Below, piece after piece: positions 1 through 8,813 of a stretch of DNA of 64,000 bases. The notes beneath the pieces were generated by a model, which was not told the DNA's origin, did no database searches, and saw only the letters and a program-made list of their open reading frames with translations. The translations under genes were made by a program, and so were the position numbers. Source of the DNA: Archangiaceae bacterium (lineage in GTDB: Bacteria > Myxococcota > Myxococcia > Myxococcales > Myxococcaceae); assembly GCA_016714225.1 (NCBI GenBank), contig JADJNS010000019.1, positions 255,992 through 319,991 of the forward strand, given 5' to 3'. Every line of letters begins with the position of its first letter. Within the stretch, counting starts at the first letter, position 1.

Positions 1-1303
1 GCTCTGACGGCACCAACCCCACCACCAACAGCGGGCGGCTGAGCATCACCCTGAAGCCGCGCCAAGAGCGCGACGCCGACGCCACGCAGGTCATCTTGCG
101 GCTGCGCGAGAAGCTGACATCGCAGCACGACGTCTCGGTGTTCTTGCAGGCGGGGCAGGACCTGCAGATCGACACGCGGCAGAGCCGCACCCAGTACCAG
201 TACACGCTCGAAGACGCCGACCCCGACGAGCTGATGCAGTGGGCGCCGCGCATCGTCGAGAAGCTGCAGGGGCTGAGAGAGCTGCAAGACGTCGCGTCAG
301 ACCAGCAAGACCTGGCGCCGGTCACCGCGGTGCAGATCGACCGCGACACCGCCTCGCGCCTGGGCGTCTCGATGCAGGCCATCGACGACACGCTCTACGA
401 CGCCTTCGGGCAGCGGCAGGTGTCGACCATCTTCACGCAGCTGAACCTGTACCGGGTGATTCTCGAGGTGAACCCCGCGGTGCGCGAAGACCCGAACGCG
501 CTCGACAAGCTCTACGTGCGCACGCTGGCCGGGCAGGCGGTGCCGCTCTCTTCCATCGCGCGCTTCGTGCCGCAGGTGGCGCCGCTGGCCATCAGCCACC
601 AGGGGCAGTTTCGCTCGGTGACGGTGTCGTTCAACGTGGCGCCGGGCACCTCGCTGGGGCAGGCGGTCGACTCCATCTCGGCGGCGAGCGCGTCGCTCGA
701 CGTGCCGCCCGGCATTCACGCGTCGTTTCAGGGCGCGGCGCAGGCGTTCGCCGAGGCGCTGGGCAGCGAGCCGCTGCTGATTCTGGCCGCGCTCATCACC
801 GTCTACATCGTGCTGGGCGTGCTCTACGAGAGCTACAAGCGGGGGTGGGCGCGTTTCTGGCGCTGCTGGTGTGCGGCACCGAATTCAGCGTCATCGCGCT
901 CATCGGCATCGTGCTGCTGATCGGCATCGTGAAGAAGAACGCCATCATGATGATCGACTTCGCGCTCGAGGCTGAGCGCGACCAGGGCCTGCACCCCAGC
1001 GAGGCCATCTTCCAGGCGTGCCTGCTGCGCTTTCGGCCCATCATGATGACCACCATGGCGGCGCTGCTGGGCGGCCTGCCGCTGGCGCTGGGTCAGGGCA
1101 CCGGCGCCGAGCTGCGCCGGCCGCTCGGCATCAGCATCGTGGGCGGGCTCATCATCTCGCAGCTGCTCACCCTCTACACCACGCCCATCATCTACCTGGC
1201 GATGGACCGCTTGAGCCGCTGGCTCAAGCGCGAGCCGTCGCGCGGGCCGGCGCCCGAGCCGGGCAGCAGCACCGGGGCGCACCGGCCGGCAGGAGCGCAC
1301 TGA
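1..1303 (+). pseudogene. RND efflux pump (MdtB/MdtC class), 3' part, broken by internal deletion
   Basis: C-terminal part of a proton-driven inner-membrane drug exporter; the 5' end lies outside the window. From base 3 one frame runs through porter and docking-domain sequence (RDTASRLGVSMQAIDD, HQGQFRSVTVSFN) to LYESY near base 836. There the frame is lost: against the intact neighbour (bases 3937-3972), the 36 bases coding VHPITILSTLPS are replaced by just aa, a net loss of 34. The remaining 3' end (GVGAFLALLV, IVKKNAIMMIDFALE, LLRFRPIMMTT) continues intact in frame 2 to the TGA at 1301. As written the product would end at base 920 and lack the last membrane helices. It lies two bases upstream of the next RND gene, as mdtB does relative to mdtC. 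Decay and assembly error cannot be separated here. Confidence 0.9.
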
Positions 1304-1305
1304 CC

Positions 1306-4300
1306 ATGGGCGACGGGCTCTCGGCGCCGTTCATCAAGCGGCCCATCGCCACCTCGCTGCTGGCGGCGGCGGTGCTGCTGGGAGGCGCGGCGGCGTACAG
1401 CCAGCTCACCATCGCGCCGCTGCCCAACGTCGACTTCCCCACCATCAACGTGAACGCGAACCTGCCCGGAGCGAGCCCCGAGACGATGGCGTCGGCGGTG
1501 GCGACTCCGCTCGAGCGGCGCTTCGGGCGCATCGCCGGCATCACCGAGATCACCTCGACCAGCACCCTGGGCTCGACCAGCATCACGCTGCAGTTCGACC
1601 TGAGCCGCACCGCCGAGTCGGCCGGCCGCGACGTGCAGGCCGCCATCAACGCCGCCAGCTCGGAGCTGCCCACCAACCTGCCGCTGCGCCCCAACTTCAG
1701 AAAGGTGAACCCCTCTGACGCGCCGATTCTGATTCTCTCGCTCACCTCGGCGTCGCTGCCGTTGAGCCAGGTGTTCGACGCGGCGAACACGGTGCTGGCG
1801 CAGAAGATTTCGCAGGTCGACGGCGTGGGGCAGGTGTTCGTGGGCGGCGGTCAGCAGCCGGCGGTGCGCATCGCCGCCGACCCGCTGGCGCTGGCGGGGG
1901 TCGGCCTCTCGCTCGAGGAGCTGCGCACCACCCTGGCGGCGAACACCTCGAACCAGCCCAAGGGCGTCATCTCGGGCGCGACGCAGGCGAGCTCCATCTC
2001 GACCAACGACCAGCTCTTCGACGCCGCGGCGTGGCGTCGGGTCATCGTGCGGGTGAACGGCGACGAGCTGGTGCGGCTCTCTGACGTGGCGCAGGTCACC
2101 GACGACGTCGAGAACAACCGCACCGCGGCGTGGCTCGACGGCCGCCGCGCGGTGCTGCTCATCATTCGCCGCCAGCCGGGCGCGAACATCTTGGAGACCA
2201 TCGAGCGCATCAAGGCGCTGTTTCCGGTGCTGCGCACCTCGGTGTCGCCGGCCATCGAGCTCGACGTGGCGCTCGACCGCGCGCAGACCATTCGGGCCTC
2301 GGTGCGCGACGTCGAGCGCACGCTGGTCATCTCGGTCGCGCTGGTGGTGCTGGTGGTGTTCGTGTTCTTGCGCTCGCTGCGCAGCACCGCGATACCCGCG
2401 GTGGCGGTGCCGCTCTCGCTGGTGGGCACCTTCGGAGCGATGTACCTGCTCGACTTCTCGCTCAACAACCTGTCGCTGATGGCGCTCACCATCGCCACCG
2501 GCTTCGTGGTCGACGACGCCATCGTGGTGACCGAGAACATCACCCGCTACCTCGAGCAGGGCCTGCGGCCGGTCGAGGCGGCGCTCAAGGGCGCGAAGCA
2601 GATCGGCTTCACGATTCTGAGCATCACCGTCTCGTTGATCGCCGTCTTCATACCGCTGCTGTTGATGGGCGGTGTGGTGGGCCGGCTGTTCCGCGAGTTC
2701 TCCATCACCCTGGCGGTGAGCATCGCCATCTCGGCGGTGGTGTCGCTGACGCTGACCCCGGTGATGTGCGCGACGCTGCTGAGGCGCGGCGACGGCGGCC
2801 ACGGGCGGCTGGCGCAGGCGGTCGAGCGCGGCTTCGAGCGGGTGGTGAGCGGCTACGGGCGCGCGCTGACCTGGGTGCTCGACCACCGGCGGCTGATGCT
2901 GGTGGTCACCGTGGCGCTGGCCAGCGCGGCGGTGGCGCTGTTCGTGACGGTGCCGAAAGGGCTCTTCCCCCAGCAAGACACCGGGCAGCTGCAGGGCTTC
3001 ACCGAGGGGCCGCAAGACGTGTCGTTCACCTCGATGCGCGAGCGGCAAGAGAAGGTGCTGGCGGTGCTCTCGAAAGAGCCGAACGTGAAGCACGCGGTGG
3101 CGTTCATCGGGGGCTTCGGCGCGGGCAACACCGGCAACCTGTTCGTGGCGCTCGAAGACATGCCGCCACGCAAGCAGACGGCAGACGAAATCATCGGCAA
3201 GCTGCGCCCCCAGCTGGGCAAGGTCGAAGGCATCGCCACCTTCTTGCAGGCGGGGCAGGACCTGCGCCTGGGCGGCCGCGGGTCGCGCACGCAGTACCAG
3301 TACACCTTGCAGGACGCGAGCCTCGACGAGCTGCGCGAGTGGGCGCCCCGGGTGTTCGAGCGGCTGAAGAAGGTCGAGCAGCTGCGCGACGTGGCGACCG
3401 ACCAGCAGACCGCGGGGCTGAAGCTGCAGTTCACCGTCGACCGCGACACCGCCGCGCGGCTGGGCGTCACCCAGCAGGCGATCGACGACACGCTCTACGA
3501 CGCGTTCGGCCAGCGGCAGATCGCGACCACCTTCACCCAGCTGAACCAGTACCGGGTGGTGCTCGAGGTGTCGCCGCAGTACCGCGCCAGCGCCGCGGGC
3601 CTGGGCTCGCTGTACGTGCGCACGAATCTGGGCACGCTGGTGCCGCTGGCGTCGCTGGGCACCAGCGCGCCGGGGGTGCTGCCGCTCTCCATCAACCACC
3701 AGGGGCAGTTTCCGGCCACCACGCTCTCGTTCAACCTCGCGCCGGGCGTGGCGCTGGGCGACGCGGTCGACGCGATTCACGCGGCCGAGGCCGAGATTGG
3801 GTTGCCGGCGAGCGTGAAGGCGGGGTTTCAGGGCACCGCGAAGGCGTTCAGCGATTCACTCGCGAGCCAGCCGCTGCTGATTCTGATGGCGCTGCTGGTC
3901 GTCTACATCGTGCTGGGCGTGCTCTACGAGAGCTACGTGCACCCCATCACCATTCTGTCGACGCTGCCGTCGGCGGGGGTGGGAGCGCTGGTGGCGCTGA
4001 TGGTGTTCGGCATCGACCTGAGCATCATCGCGATGGTGGGGCTGATTCTGCTGGTGGGCATCGTGAAGAAGAACGCCATCATGATGATCGACTTCGCCAT
4101 CGAGGCCGAGCGCGACCACGGCAAGAGCCCGCGCGACGCCATCTACCAGGCGTGCCTGTTGCGCTTTCGGCCCATTCTGATGACCACCATGGCCGCGCTG
4201 CTCGGCGCGCTGCCGCTCGCGTTCGGCACCGGCATGGGCTCGGAGCTGCGCAAGCCGCTGGGCGTCGCCATCGTCGGCGGGCTGCTCGTCTCGCAGCTGC

Positions 4301-4386
4301 TCACCATGTTCACCACCCCGGTGGTCTACCTCGCGCTCGACCGCTTCTCGCGCCGCAAGCGCGTCAGCGTGCCGGCCGAGGCGTAG
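1306..4386 (+). CDS. mdtC: RND multidrug exporter permease, MdtC-like
   Basis: Intact 1026-residue RND (HAE1) permease, the same length as E. coli MdtC and strongly like it throughout. Seen: N-terminal helix after FIKRPIATSLL, porter motif DGVGQVFVGGG, helix-4 proton-relay motif GFVVDDAIVVTENI, a long periplasmic docking domain, then LYESYVHPITILSTLPSAG, IVKKNAIMMIDFAIEAERD and LLRFRPILMTTMAALLGALP. Family knowledge: it forms a heterotrimer with MdtB in the inner membrane, exports bile salts, novobiocin and similar compounds by proton antiport, and needs a periplasmic adaptor and TolC. Here the MdtB-type partner directly upstream is broken, so the usual B2C pump may not form. ATG at 1306 was chosen because MGDGLSAPFIKRP aligns with the family N-terminus. 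Confidence 0.95.
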   Translation: MGDGLSAPFIKRPIATSLLAAAVLLGGAAAYSQLTIAPLPNVDFPTINVNANLPGASPETMASAVATPLERRFGRIAGITEITSTSTLGSTSITLQFDLSRTAESAGRDVQAAINAASSELPTNLPLRPNFRKVNPSDAPILILSLTSASLPLSQVFDAANTVLAQKISQVDGVGQVFVGGGQQPAVRIAADPLALAGVGLSLEELRTTLAANTSNQPKGVISGATQASSISTNDQLFDAAAWRRVIVRVNGDELVRLSDVAQVTDDVENNRTAAWLDGRRAVLLIIRRQPGANILETIERIKALFPVLRTSVSPAIELDVALDRAQTIRASVRDVERTLVISVALVVLVVFVFLRSLRSTAIPAVAVPLSLVGTFGAMYLLDFSLNNLSLMALTIATGFVVDDAIVVTENITRYLEQGLRPVEAALKGAKQIGFTILSITVSLIAVFIPLLLMGGVVGRLFREFSITLAVSIAISAVVSLTLTPVMCATLLRRGDGGHGRLAQAVERGFERVVSGYGRALTWVLDHRRLMLVVTVALASAAVALFVTVPKGLFPQQDTGQLQGFTEGPQDVSFTSMRERQEKVLAVLSKEPNVKHAVAFIGGFGAGNTGNLFVALEDMPPRKQTADEIIGKLRPQLGKVEGIATFLQAGQDLRLGGRGSRTQYQYTLQDASLDELREWAPRVFERLKKVEQLRDVATDQQTAGLKLQFTVDRDTAARLGVTQQAIDDTLYDAFGQRQIATTFTQLNQYRVVLEVSPQYRASAAGLGSLYVRTNLGTLVPLASLGTSAPGVLPLSINHQGQFPATTLSFNLAPGVALGDAVDAIHAAEAEIGLPASVKAGFQGTAKAFSDSLASQPLLILMALLVVYIVLGVLYESYVHPITILSTLPSAGVGALVALMVFGIDLSIIAMVGLILLVGIVKKNAIMMIDFAIEAERDHGKSPRDAIYQACLLRFRPILMTTMAALLGALPLAFGTGMGSELRKPLGVAIVGGLLVSQLLTMFTTPVVYLALDRFSRRKRVSVPAEA

Positions 4387-4426
4387 CGCAATCGGTGGCG
4401 CCCGGAGCTTCCGGAGCGCGACGAGG

Positions 4427-4792
4427 TCACGGTCGCGACGTTGGAGTGAACGTCGCGATCTGCCAGACGTTGCCCCACCGGTCTTCGACCATGCCGCGGC
4501 GGTCACCGTAGGGAGTGTCGATCGGCGCCTCGAGCGACCGCGCTCCGGCCTCGACCGCGCGTCGCCACGTCGCGTCGGCGTCGGCGACGTAGACGTATAG
4601 AAACGCCGGCGTCGCCGGCCGCGGCCCAACCCCGCTCAGCATCACGTTCGAGTCACCGATGCGCAGCACTGCCGGGCGGCCCGGGTGAACGTCTCCGGTC
4701 GCCCCGAAGACGGTGCGAAGAAACGACGCCAACCCTTCGACGTCGGCGGTCACGATGCGGGGCGTGAGAATCGACCAGCCGTCAGGCTTCAT
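4427..4792 (-). CDS. VOC-fold (glyoxalase/bleomycin-resistance type) protein
   Basis: 121-residue single-module member of the vicinal-oxygen-chelate superfamily. The pattern fits a PhnB-like or glyoxalase-like cytosolic protein: LTPRIVTADVEGLASFLRTV at the N-terminus, a central DSNVMLS strand, VYVADADATWRRAVEAGA, then the typical closing block DTPYGDRRGMVEDRWGNVW. VOC proteins bind a metal and act on small molecules or sequester antibiotics; the substrate here cannot be told from the sequence. ATG at 4792 gives the normal family length. It is convergent with the RND gene, and its upstream side runs straight into a decayed DUF2378 copy, so its native promoter may have been lost or replaced. 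Confidence 0.85.
   Translation of the reverse strand: MKPDGWSILTPRIVTADVEGLASFLRTVFGATGDVHPGRPAVLRIGDSNVMLSGVGPRPATPAFLYVYVADADATWRRAVEAGARSLEAPIDTPYGDRRGMVEDRWGNVWQIATFTPTSRP
4433..4458. terminator. Stem-loop between convergent genes
   Basis: Perfect inverted repeat TCGCGACGTT, loop GGAGTG, AACGTCGCGA (10-bp stem, 6-nt loop). It lies at the very 3' end of the leftward VOC gene and 46 bases after the stop of the rightward RND gene, where a bidirectional terminator would sit. There is no T-tract on either side, so Rho-independent function is only a guess. Confidence 0.4.
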
Positions 4793-4800
4793 CGACACAC

Positions 4801-5051
4801 CCAGGCGCCCCACCGCGCGCGGTAGCAAGCACGCCGGCGATGAGCCGGCGCCCCGCGTCGCACAGCGTGCGCAGCACTTTGAGCCAGGTGCCCAGGGGGA
4901 AGGCCGGCAGAAACGGGTGGTCGAGGTCGACTCCGTCGGCGGCCAGCTGGCGTTTGAGCGGCGGGGTGATGCGGTCTGAGTACGCGCGCACCAGCAACGC
5001 CTCGAAGGTGGTGGCGAACAACAGTCGCTGGTCCGAGGTCGCGGCGAGCAT
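4801..5051 (-). pseudogene. Truncated duplicate of the DUF2378 (TIGR02265) gene
   Basis: Decayed partial copy of the intact gene at 10846-11412. From ATG 5051 it reads SDQRLLFATTFEALLVRAY and then DRITPPLKRQLAADGVDLDH, nearly identical to the intact copy, up to GTWLKVLRT. It then lacks about 14 codons (VTENVAPGVDHPTA), resumes at DAGRRLIAG, and jumps by a deletion of roughly 300 bases to the C-terminal CYRARWGA, which is now in another frame. Even the upstream bases cacggtagcaccg are shared, so the duplicated unit includes some 5' flank. DUF2378 is a myxobacteria-specific paralogous family of unknown function. This copy cannot make a full protein. Confidence 0.85.
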
Positions 5052-5071
5052 GGTCGAGCACGGTAGCACCG

Positions 5072-5315
5072 CTGCGCGAGCCGCTCGGCGTCGCGCCGCT
5101 GTTCACCGCTCGCCACCCCGGTGGTGCACCTCGCGCTCGAGCGCTTCTCGCGCCCGCCGACGTGCACCGCGTGTCGATGTTCCGCCCGCAGCCTGCTGCC
5201 CCTACGCGGCAGCATCGCCTCGGCAAGAGGTGCCCGCCCGACCGTCACCTGCCGGAGGCTCCCCGTCGCTTGCACGGGGGGGAGTCTGCGTGTCGCCGTG
5301 CCGGCCGAGGCGTGA
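5072..5315 (+). pseudogene. Decayed remnant of an RND permease 3' end
   Basis: Three blocks match the last codons of the intact RND gene in order: bases 5072-5094 (LREPLGVA against LRKPLGVA), about 5112-5152 (TPVVHLALERFSR against TPVVYLALDRFSR) and 5293-5315 (VAVPAEA then stop, against VSVPAEA then stop, with the exact 16-mer gtgccggccgaggcgt). Between the first two blocks the helix IVGGLLVSQLLTM is deleted. Between the last two about 135 unrelated bases are inserted. It begins some 20 bases from the start of the DUF2378 scrap. It is not expressible as a pump fragment and marks an old duplication of the exporter locus. Confidence 0.75.
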
Positions 5316-5316
5316 G

Positions 5317-5475
5317 GCGCCTGCGGCGCAAGACGCCGACGGCGACCACGCCGAGCGCCCACCCGCCCGCGGACAGCGCTTCGGTGCAGCCGCACCCCAC
5401 CTGCAGCCTGCGCTCCGTGGCGACGGCGTCGCCTCCGCCACTGCCTGCACTACCGCCAGCGCTGCGCCCCGCTCC
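5317..5475 (-). other. Out-of-frame MYXO-CTERM tail belonging to the 5450-7840 gene
   Basis: In the frame one base off the upstream gene, the bases just after its stop codon encode GGSAGSGGGDAVATERRLQ and then VGCGCTEALSAGGWALG followed by VVAVGVLRRRR. This is a MYXO-CTERM sorting signal: GCGC, a hydrophobic helix, an Arg cluster. The upstream frame ends SGAQRWR at a TAG. A single-base change near 5470, in ggggcg, would join the Gly/Ser linker to this tail. After the Arg cluster the frame runs on about 24 codons into the RND remnant, so the natural stop has been lost or displaced. The tail normally directs proteins to the outer surface through a rhombosortase-type system. Confidence 0.75.
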
Positions 5476-7840
5476 CTGCACTGCCACCGCTGCCACCGCT
5501 GCCACCGCTGCCACCGCTGCCACCGCTGCCACCGCTGCCACCGCTGCCACCGCTGCCACCGCTGCCACCGCTGCCACCGCTGCTGCCGCCGTCGAGCGGC
5601 CCGGCGTCACCGGTCGAGGCATCGGGCGGGCCCACGACGGCGCCCCCATCTGACGAGCACGCGCCAGCGATGCACAGCCACGACGCACACTCGGCCTCCG
5701 CGGTGCACGGGGTGCCAGCGGGCTGGCCGCTGGTCAAAAGCCGTCGCAAGAAGGTGCGCAAGGTGCCCCGGTCGCCGCGGCTGTAGCTGACGAGCACCGC
5801 GCCGCCATCGAGCACCACCGCGCCGTACCCCGTCGCTGCCAGGCGCGTTCGGTCGACCGTGCCCCCGTCGAGCTCGAAGGTCATCAGCCAACCCGTCGCG
5901 CCGGCCAGCACGCCGGGGTGACCGTCCCAGCTGAACTGCGACACGCCGGTGGAGAAGCTCGCGTCGGGCGCGGGGCTGAGCCCGCCGGGGTCGCGAACCT
6001 GGCCGGCGGGCGAGACGCGGGCCCAGCGCAGCTCGGGCCCCACCCAGGTGACCGACCAGTCGCCGGCGAAGGTCGAGACGTCGGGGTACAGCCCGTTGCC
6101 GAAGGTGAGCACGCCCGCGTCAGAGACCACCCGCGAGCCCACCAAGACCACCCCGCGAATCGTGGGAGCGGTCGAGTCGTTCCACACCACCAGCGAGTTG
6201 CCTCCCTGCCCGCTCACCGAGGGCGAGACCTGGTCGTCGGTGCGCACCGCGATGGCGAACCCTCCGGGGTCGAGGTTCACCCCGGCGGGCGAGATGCGCG
6301 CCCCCTGGAGGTCGTAGCCGGTTGCGCCGCCGCTGGTGACCGACCACACCACCAGCGTGTTGGTGCCATCGAACGAGGCCGAGGGAGAACGCATGTTGCC
6401 TGACCCCAGCGCAAAGCCGCCGTCTTCGATGACCGCTCCGTCGACCCGCACGCGGGCGGCGTAGGCGCGGGGAGTCAGGAACGACAGCCGGTCGTCTTGC
6501 CATGCCACCACGAACTGGGTGCCGTCCCACGCCACGGTCGGCTCAGACTGGTCTCCGGCAGCGCCACAGATGCGAATGCCGTTCGGGTCGAGCACCGCGC
6601 CGGTCGAATCGAGGCGCGTGCCATAGATGTCCGAGCCCGCGTCGGAGCGGTCGTCTGCCCAGACCAGCAGCGAGAGCGCGCCGTTGGTGGCCAGCGCCGG
6701 GAACTGCTGCTCGTTCGCCCGTGAGCTGACCACCCACGAGCCGGGGTTGGCCGCACCCGAGGCCGACACCCAGGTTCCCCGCAGGTGGTTCTGGGGAAAG
6801 CTGCCGTTTTCGTCGCTCCACACCACCACGAAGCCGCCGTCGCCAGCGCCGACGCGAGGGGACATCTGGGACTGGGGGCCAGCGGCCACCGAGATGCCTG
6901 TGGGGTCGAGCACCTGCCCCACCGGGGTGATGCGCGCCGCCGAGACGTCCGAGCCTTCTTCGTAGGCGACCAGGTAGTGGGTGCCTCCCCACGCCAGCGA
7001 CGGGGCCTGCGAGACCCCGCCGATGGCCAGCGGGGGCGCGTCGAGCGCCAGCAGCTGGGTGTCGACGCGGGTGGCCCGCACGCGGCCCGCACCGAGGAAC
7101 CCATCGCTCCACGCCACCAGCGAGCCGGCTCCGCTCGAGGCGAGCTGCAGGTCTCGCGGCCGCCCGGCATCGGCCACCAGCAGCACGCCCCCGGGGTCGC
7201 GCACCGTGCCGGTCAGCGGGTCCCAACGGGCGGCGCGCACCGTCGCGCCCTGCAGCCAGGTCAAGACGAACGAGGCCCCGTCGAAGGAGATGCGCGCGCC
7301 CGTCTGAGGCGAAGAGGCGAGCGGCACCGGCGCCGGGTCGAGCAGCCCACCGGCAGAGGTGAAGCGGGCGCCGACGAGGTCGCCGCTGCCGCCGTCGCCG
7401 GCGCCCCAGATGGCGGCGAACCGGGTGCCGTCGAACGCCAGGCTGGGGGTCTGCGCGGTGGGGTCGGCGGTGAGGAGCTGCGGGGTACCAACGGGAGCCC
7501 CGGCTGACGAGAAGCGGTGCACGTACAGCCCCTGTAAGGGGTGCCGAAGCGCCACCACCAGCCCGGCTCCATCGGGCAGCAGCTGCGAGGCGCTGGCGTA
7601 CGTCGACAGCGAAATCGCTCCGATGTCGATGAGACCGCTGGCCGGGTCGAAGTGGGTGCCGCTCAGGCCACCCAAGTCCCAGGTGATGAAGAAGGTGCCG
7701 CCGCTGTACACCACGCTGTTGGCCGACCCGGTCGGCTGCGGCACCGCTCTCGGAGCGCCGCTCTCAATCTCGGGCGAGAGATAGAGCCCCTGCGCGACGG
7801 CCTGGGTTGCGACGAGCGCGAGGGCCAGCGCGGTGCGCAT
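5450..7840 (-). CDS. Secreted beta-propeller-like protein, C-terminal frameshift before a MYXO-CTERM tail
   Basis: 796-residue exported protein of unknown role. It starts with a cleavable signal peptide (MRTALALALVATQAVAQG). The body is built of about ten loosely repeated units of roughly 50 residues with cores such as LAFDGTRFAAIWG, ISFDGASFVLTWLQG, VAWDGTQFVVAWQDD and ASFDGTNTLVVWS, the pattern of a blade-type repeat domain; the same repeat type occurs in the giant protein at 35763-40382. Then follow a small Cys module (GTPCTAEAECASWLCIAGAC) and a Gly/Ser linker. The frame ends at GSGAQRWR, but a MYXO-CTERM tail lies one frame over immediately downstream, so the natural protein was probably a surface-sorted one. 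ATG 7840 is the only sensible start before the signal peptide. Confidence 0.85.
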   Translation of the reverse strand: MRTALALALVATQAVAQGLYLSPEIESGAPRAVPQPTGSANSVVYSGGTFFITWDLGGLSGTHFDPASGLIDIGAISLSTYASASQLLPDGAGLVVALRHPLQGLYVHRFSSAGAPVGTPQLLTADPTAQTPSLAFDGTRFAAIWGAGDGGSGDLVGARFTSAGGLLDPAPVPLASSPQTGARISFDGASFVLTWLQGATVRAARWDPLTGTVRDPGGVLLVADAGRPRDLQLASSGAGSLVAWSDGFLGAGRVRATRVDTQLLALDAPPLAIGGVSQAPSLAWGGTHYLVAYEEGSDVSAARITPVGQVLDPTGISVAAGPQSQMSPRVGAGDGGFVVVWSDENGSFPQNHLRGTWVSASGAANPGSWVVSSRANEQQFPALATNGALSLLVWADDRSDAGSDIYGTRLDSTGAVLDPNGIRICGAAGDQSEPTVAWDGTQFVVAWQDDRLSFLTPRAYAARVRVDGAVIEDGGFALGSGNMRSPSASFDGTNTLVVWSVTSGGATGYDLQGARISPAGVNLDPGGFAIAVRTDDQVSPSVSGQGGNSLVVWNDSTAPTIRGVVLVGSRVVSDAGVLTFGNGLYPDVSTFAGDWSVTWVGPELRWARVSPAGQVRDPGGLSPAPDASFSTGVSQFSWDGHPGVLAGATGWLMTFELDGGTVDRTRLAATGYGAVVLDGGAVLVSYSRGDRGTLRTFLRRLLTSGQPAGTPCTAEAECASWLCIAGACSSDGGAVVGPPDASTGDAGPLDGGSSGGSGGSGGSGGSGGSGGSGGSGGSGGSGGSGGSAGSGAQRWR
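5484..5582 (-). repeat. Eleven tandem copies of a 9-bp unit (Gly-Ser-Gly linker)
   Basis: Unit ccaccgctg on the + strand repeated 11 times without interruption. On the minus strand it codes the Gly/Gly/Ser linker before the MYXO-CTERM of the neighbouring secreted protein. Perfect short tandem repeats like this slip easily, and the frame break of the host gene lies only a few bases beyond it. Confidence 0.95.
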
Positions 7841-7912
7841 CGGCTCGAGCTTACGTCACCCGCTCCGTTTGGCTTCGCAATCGCGGGTCGCTCACCGAGG
7901 CGTGAGCGTCGG

Positions 7913-8686
7913 CTAGAACGCCTGGCCGACGGTCACGTACTCCGAGCGCACCTTCTGGGGCGTCGAGCCGTTGATGCCGGTGTTCGCCACGAACGTGTAC
8001 GTCTTGCTCAGGTCGAGGCTCACGAGGGGAATCTGCAGGCTGTAGCTCTGCGTCTTCTGACCCCGGCGCACCTCGCTGTTCTCGAGCGTGGGGTTGGCGA
8101 CGGTGGCGACCTTCTTGTTGGTGCCCTGCTCGTAGACGTCGATGCTCTTCACCTGGAAGGTCGGCGGGGCGTCGGCGAAGCCGACACCCGAGACCCGCAC
8201 CGTCGCGTTGGCGTTCTTCGCACCGGGGCCGGGGCCCGGCTTGCTGTCGACCCAGATTTCCGACTCGACCTGTGCGCTGGCGTTGTTCGCGCTGATGCTG
8301 GTGGGAATCTTCGCCGGGTCGATGCTCGGAGTACCGCCCGTGCCCGGCGCCTTCGAGATGCCGATGGTCCGACTGCTCCCCAGACGCCCGATGACGTGCG
8401 CCTCGTAGCCCTTGGGCAGCGCGGCGCGCAGCTTTCGCAGCACCGACGCCCCGGTGTCACCCTCGCTCAGGGGCAGCGAGACCGACTTGCCGTCGAAGCC
8501 GAGCTTCAGCCGCGACGCGGTGATGCCGTTGTTCGACGCCGTGCCCGAGACCTTGAAGCCGAACGCCGTCTGGGTCGCCTTCAGCGTCGGGTCGTTCTCT
8601 TGCACGCTCACCTTGAGCAGGTGGGTGATGCGCCGGGCCTGGTCGGTGAGGCGGGTCAGCGCGGTCTTGATCGGTTGGGTGTTCAT
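7913..8686 (-). CDS. Hypothetical protein, 257 aa, no signal peptide
   Basis: Not recognised. The product begins MNTQPIKTALTRLTDQARRI without a signal peptide or membrane helix. Residues about 1-130 resemble a compact domain (SRLKLGFDGKSVSLPLSEG, GASVLRKLRAALPKGYEA). After a Gly/Pro-rich hinge (KPGPGPGAKNANAT), the last 90 residues have alternating beta-strand patterns (TYTFVANTGINGSTPQKVR) suggestive of an immunoglobulin-like sandwich. Codon use is fully GC-rich like its neighbours, and the reading frame is intact. It stands alone between two leftward secreted-protein genes. Cytosolic or non-classically secreted, function unknown. Confidence 0.7.
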   Translation of the reverse strand: MNTQPIKTALTRLTDQARRITHLLKVSVQENDPTLKATQTAFGFKVSGTASNNGITASRLKLGFDGKSVSLPLSEGDTGASVLRKLRAALPKGYEAHVIGRLGSSRTIGISKAPGTGGTPSIDPAKIPTSISANNASAQVESEIWVDSKPGPGPGAKNANATVRVSGVGFADAPPTFQVKSIDVYEQGTNKKVATVANPTLENSEVRRGQKTQSYSLQIPLVSLDLSKTYTFVANTGINGSTPQKVRSEYVTVGQAF

Positions 8687-8813
8687 TGCTGCGATTGTCG
8701 GCAGCCGCCTCGCGCGAGTGCTTCTTCACGCACGAAGACCCATCACTTCTGCTCATTCGAGCCCACAGCAGCCCGCTCTCGCGCTCTCGAAAAATGCGAA
8801 GCGCGTGGGGCCG

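Noticed and set aside
1192..3780. 862-residue antisense frame across the RND gene
   Set aside because: GC-rich genomes give long antisense frames; it has His/Arg/Gln-rich composition with no motif, and the opposite strand carries a perfect MdtC-type protein.
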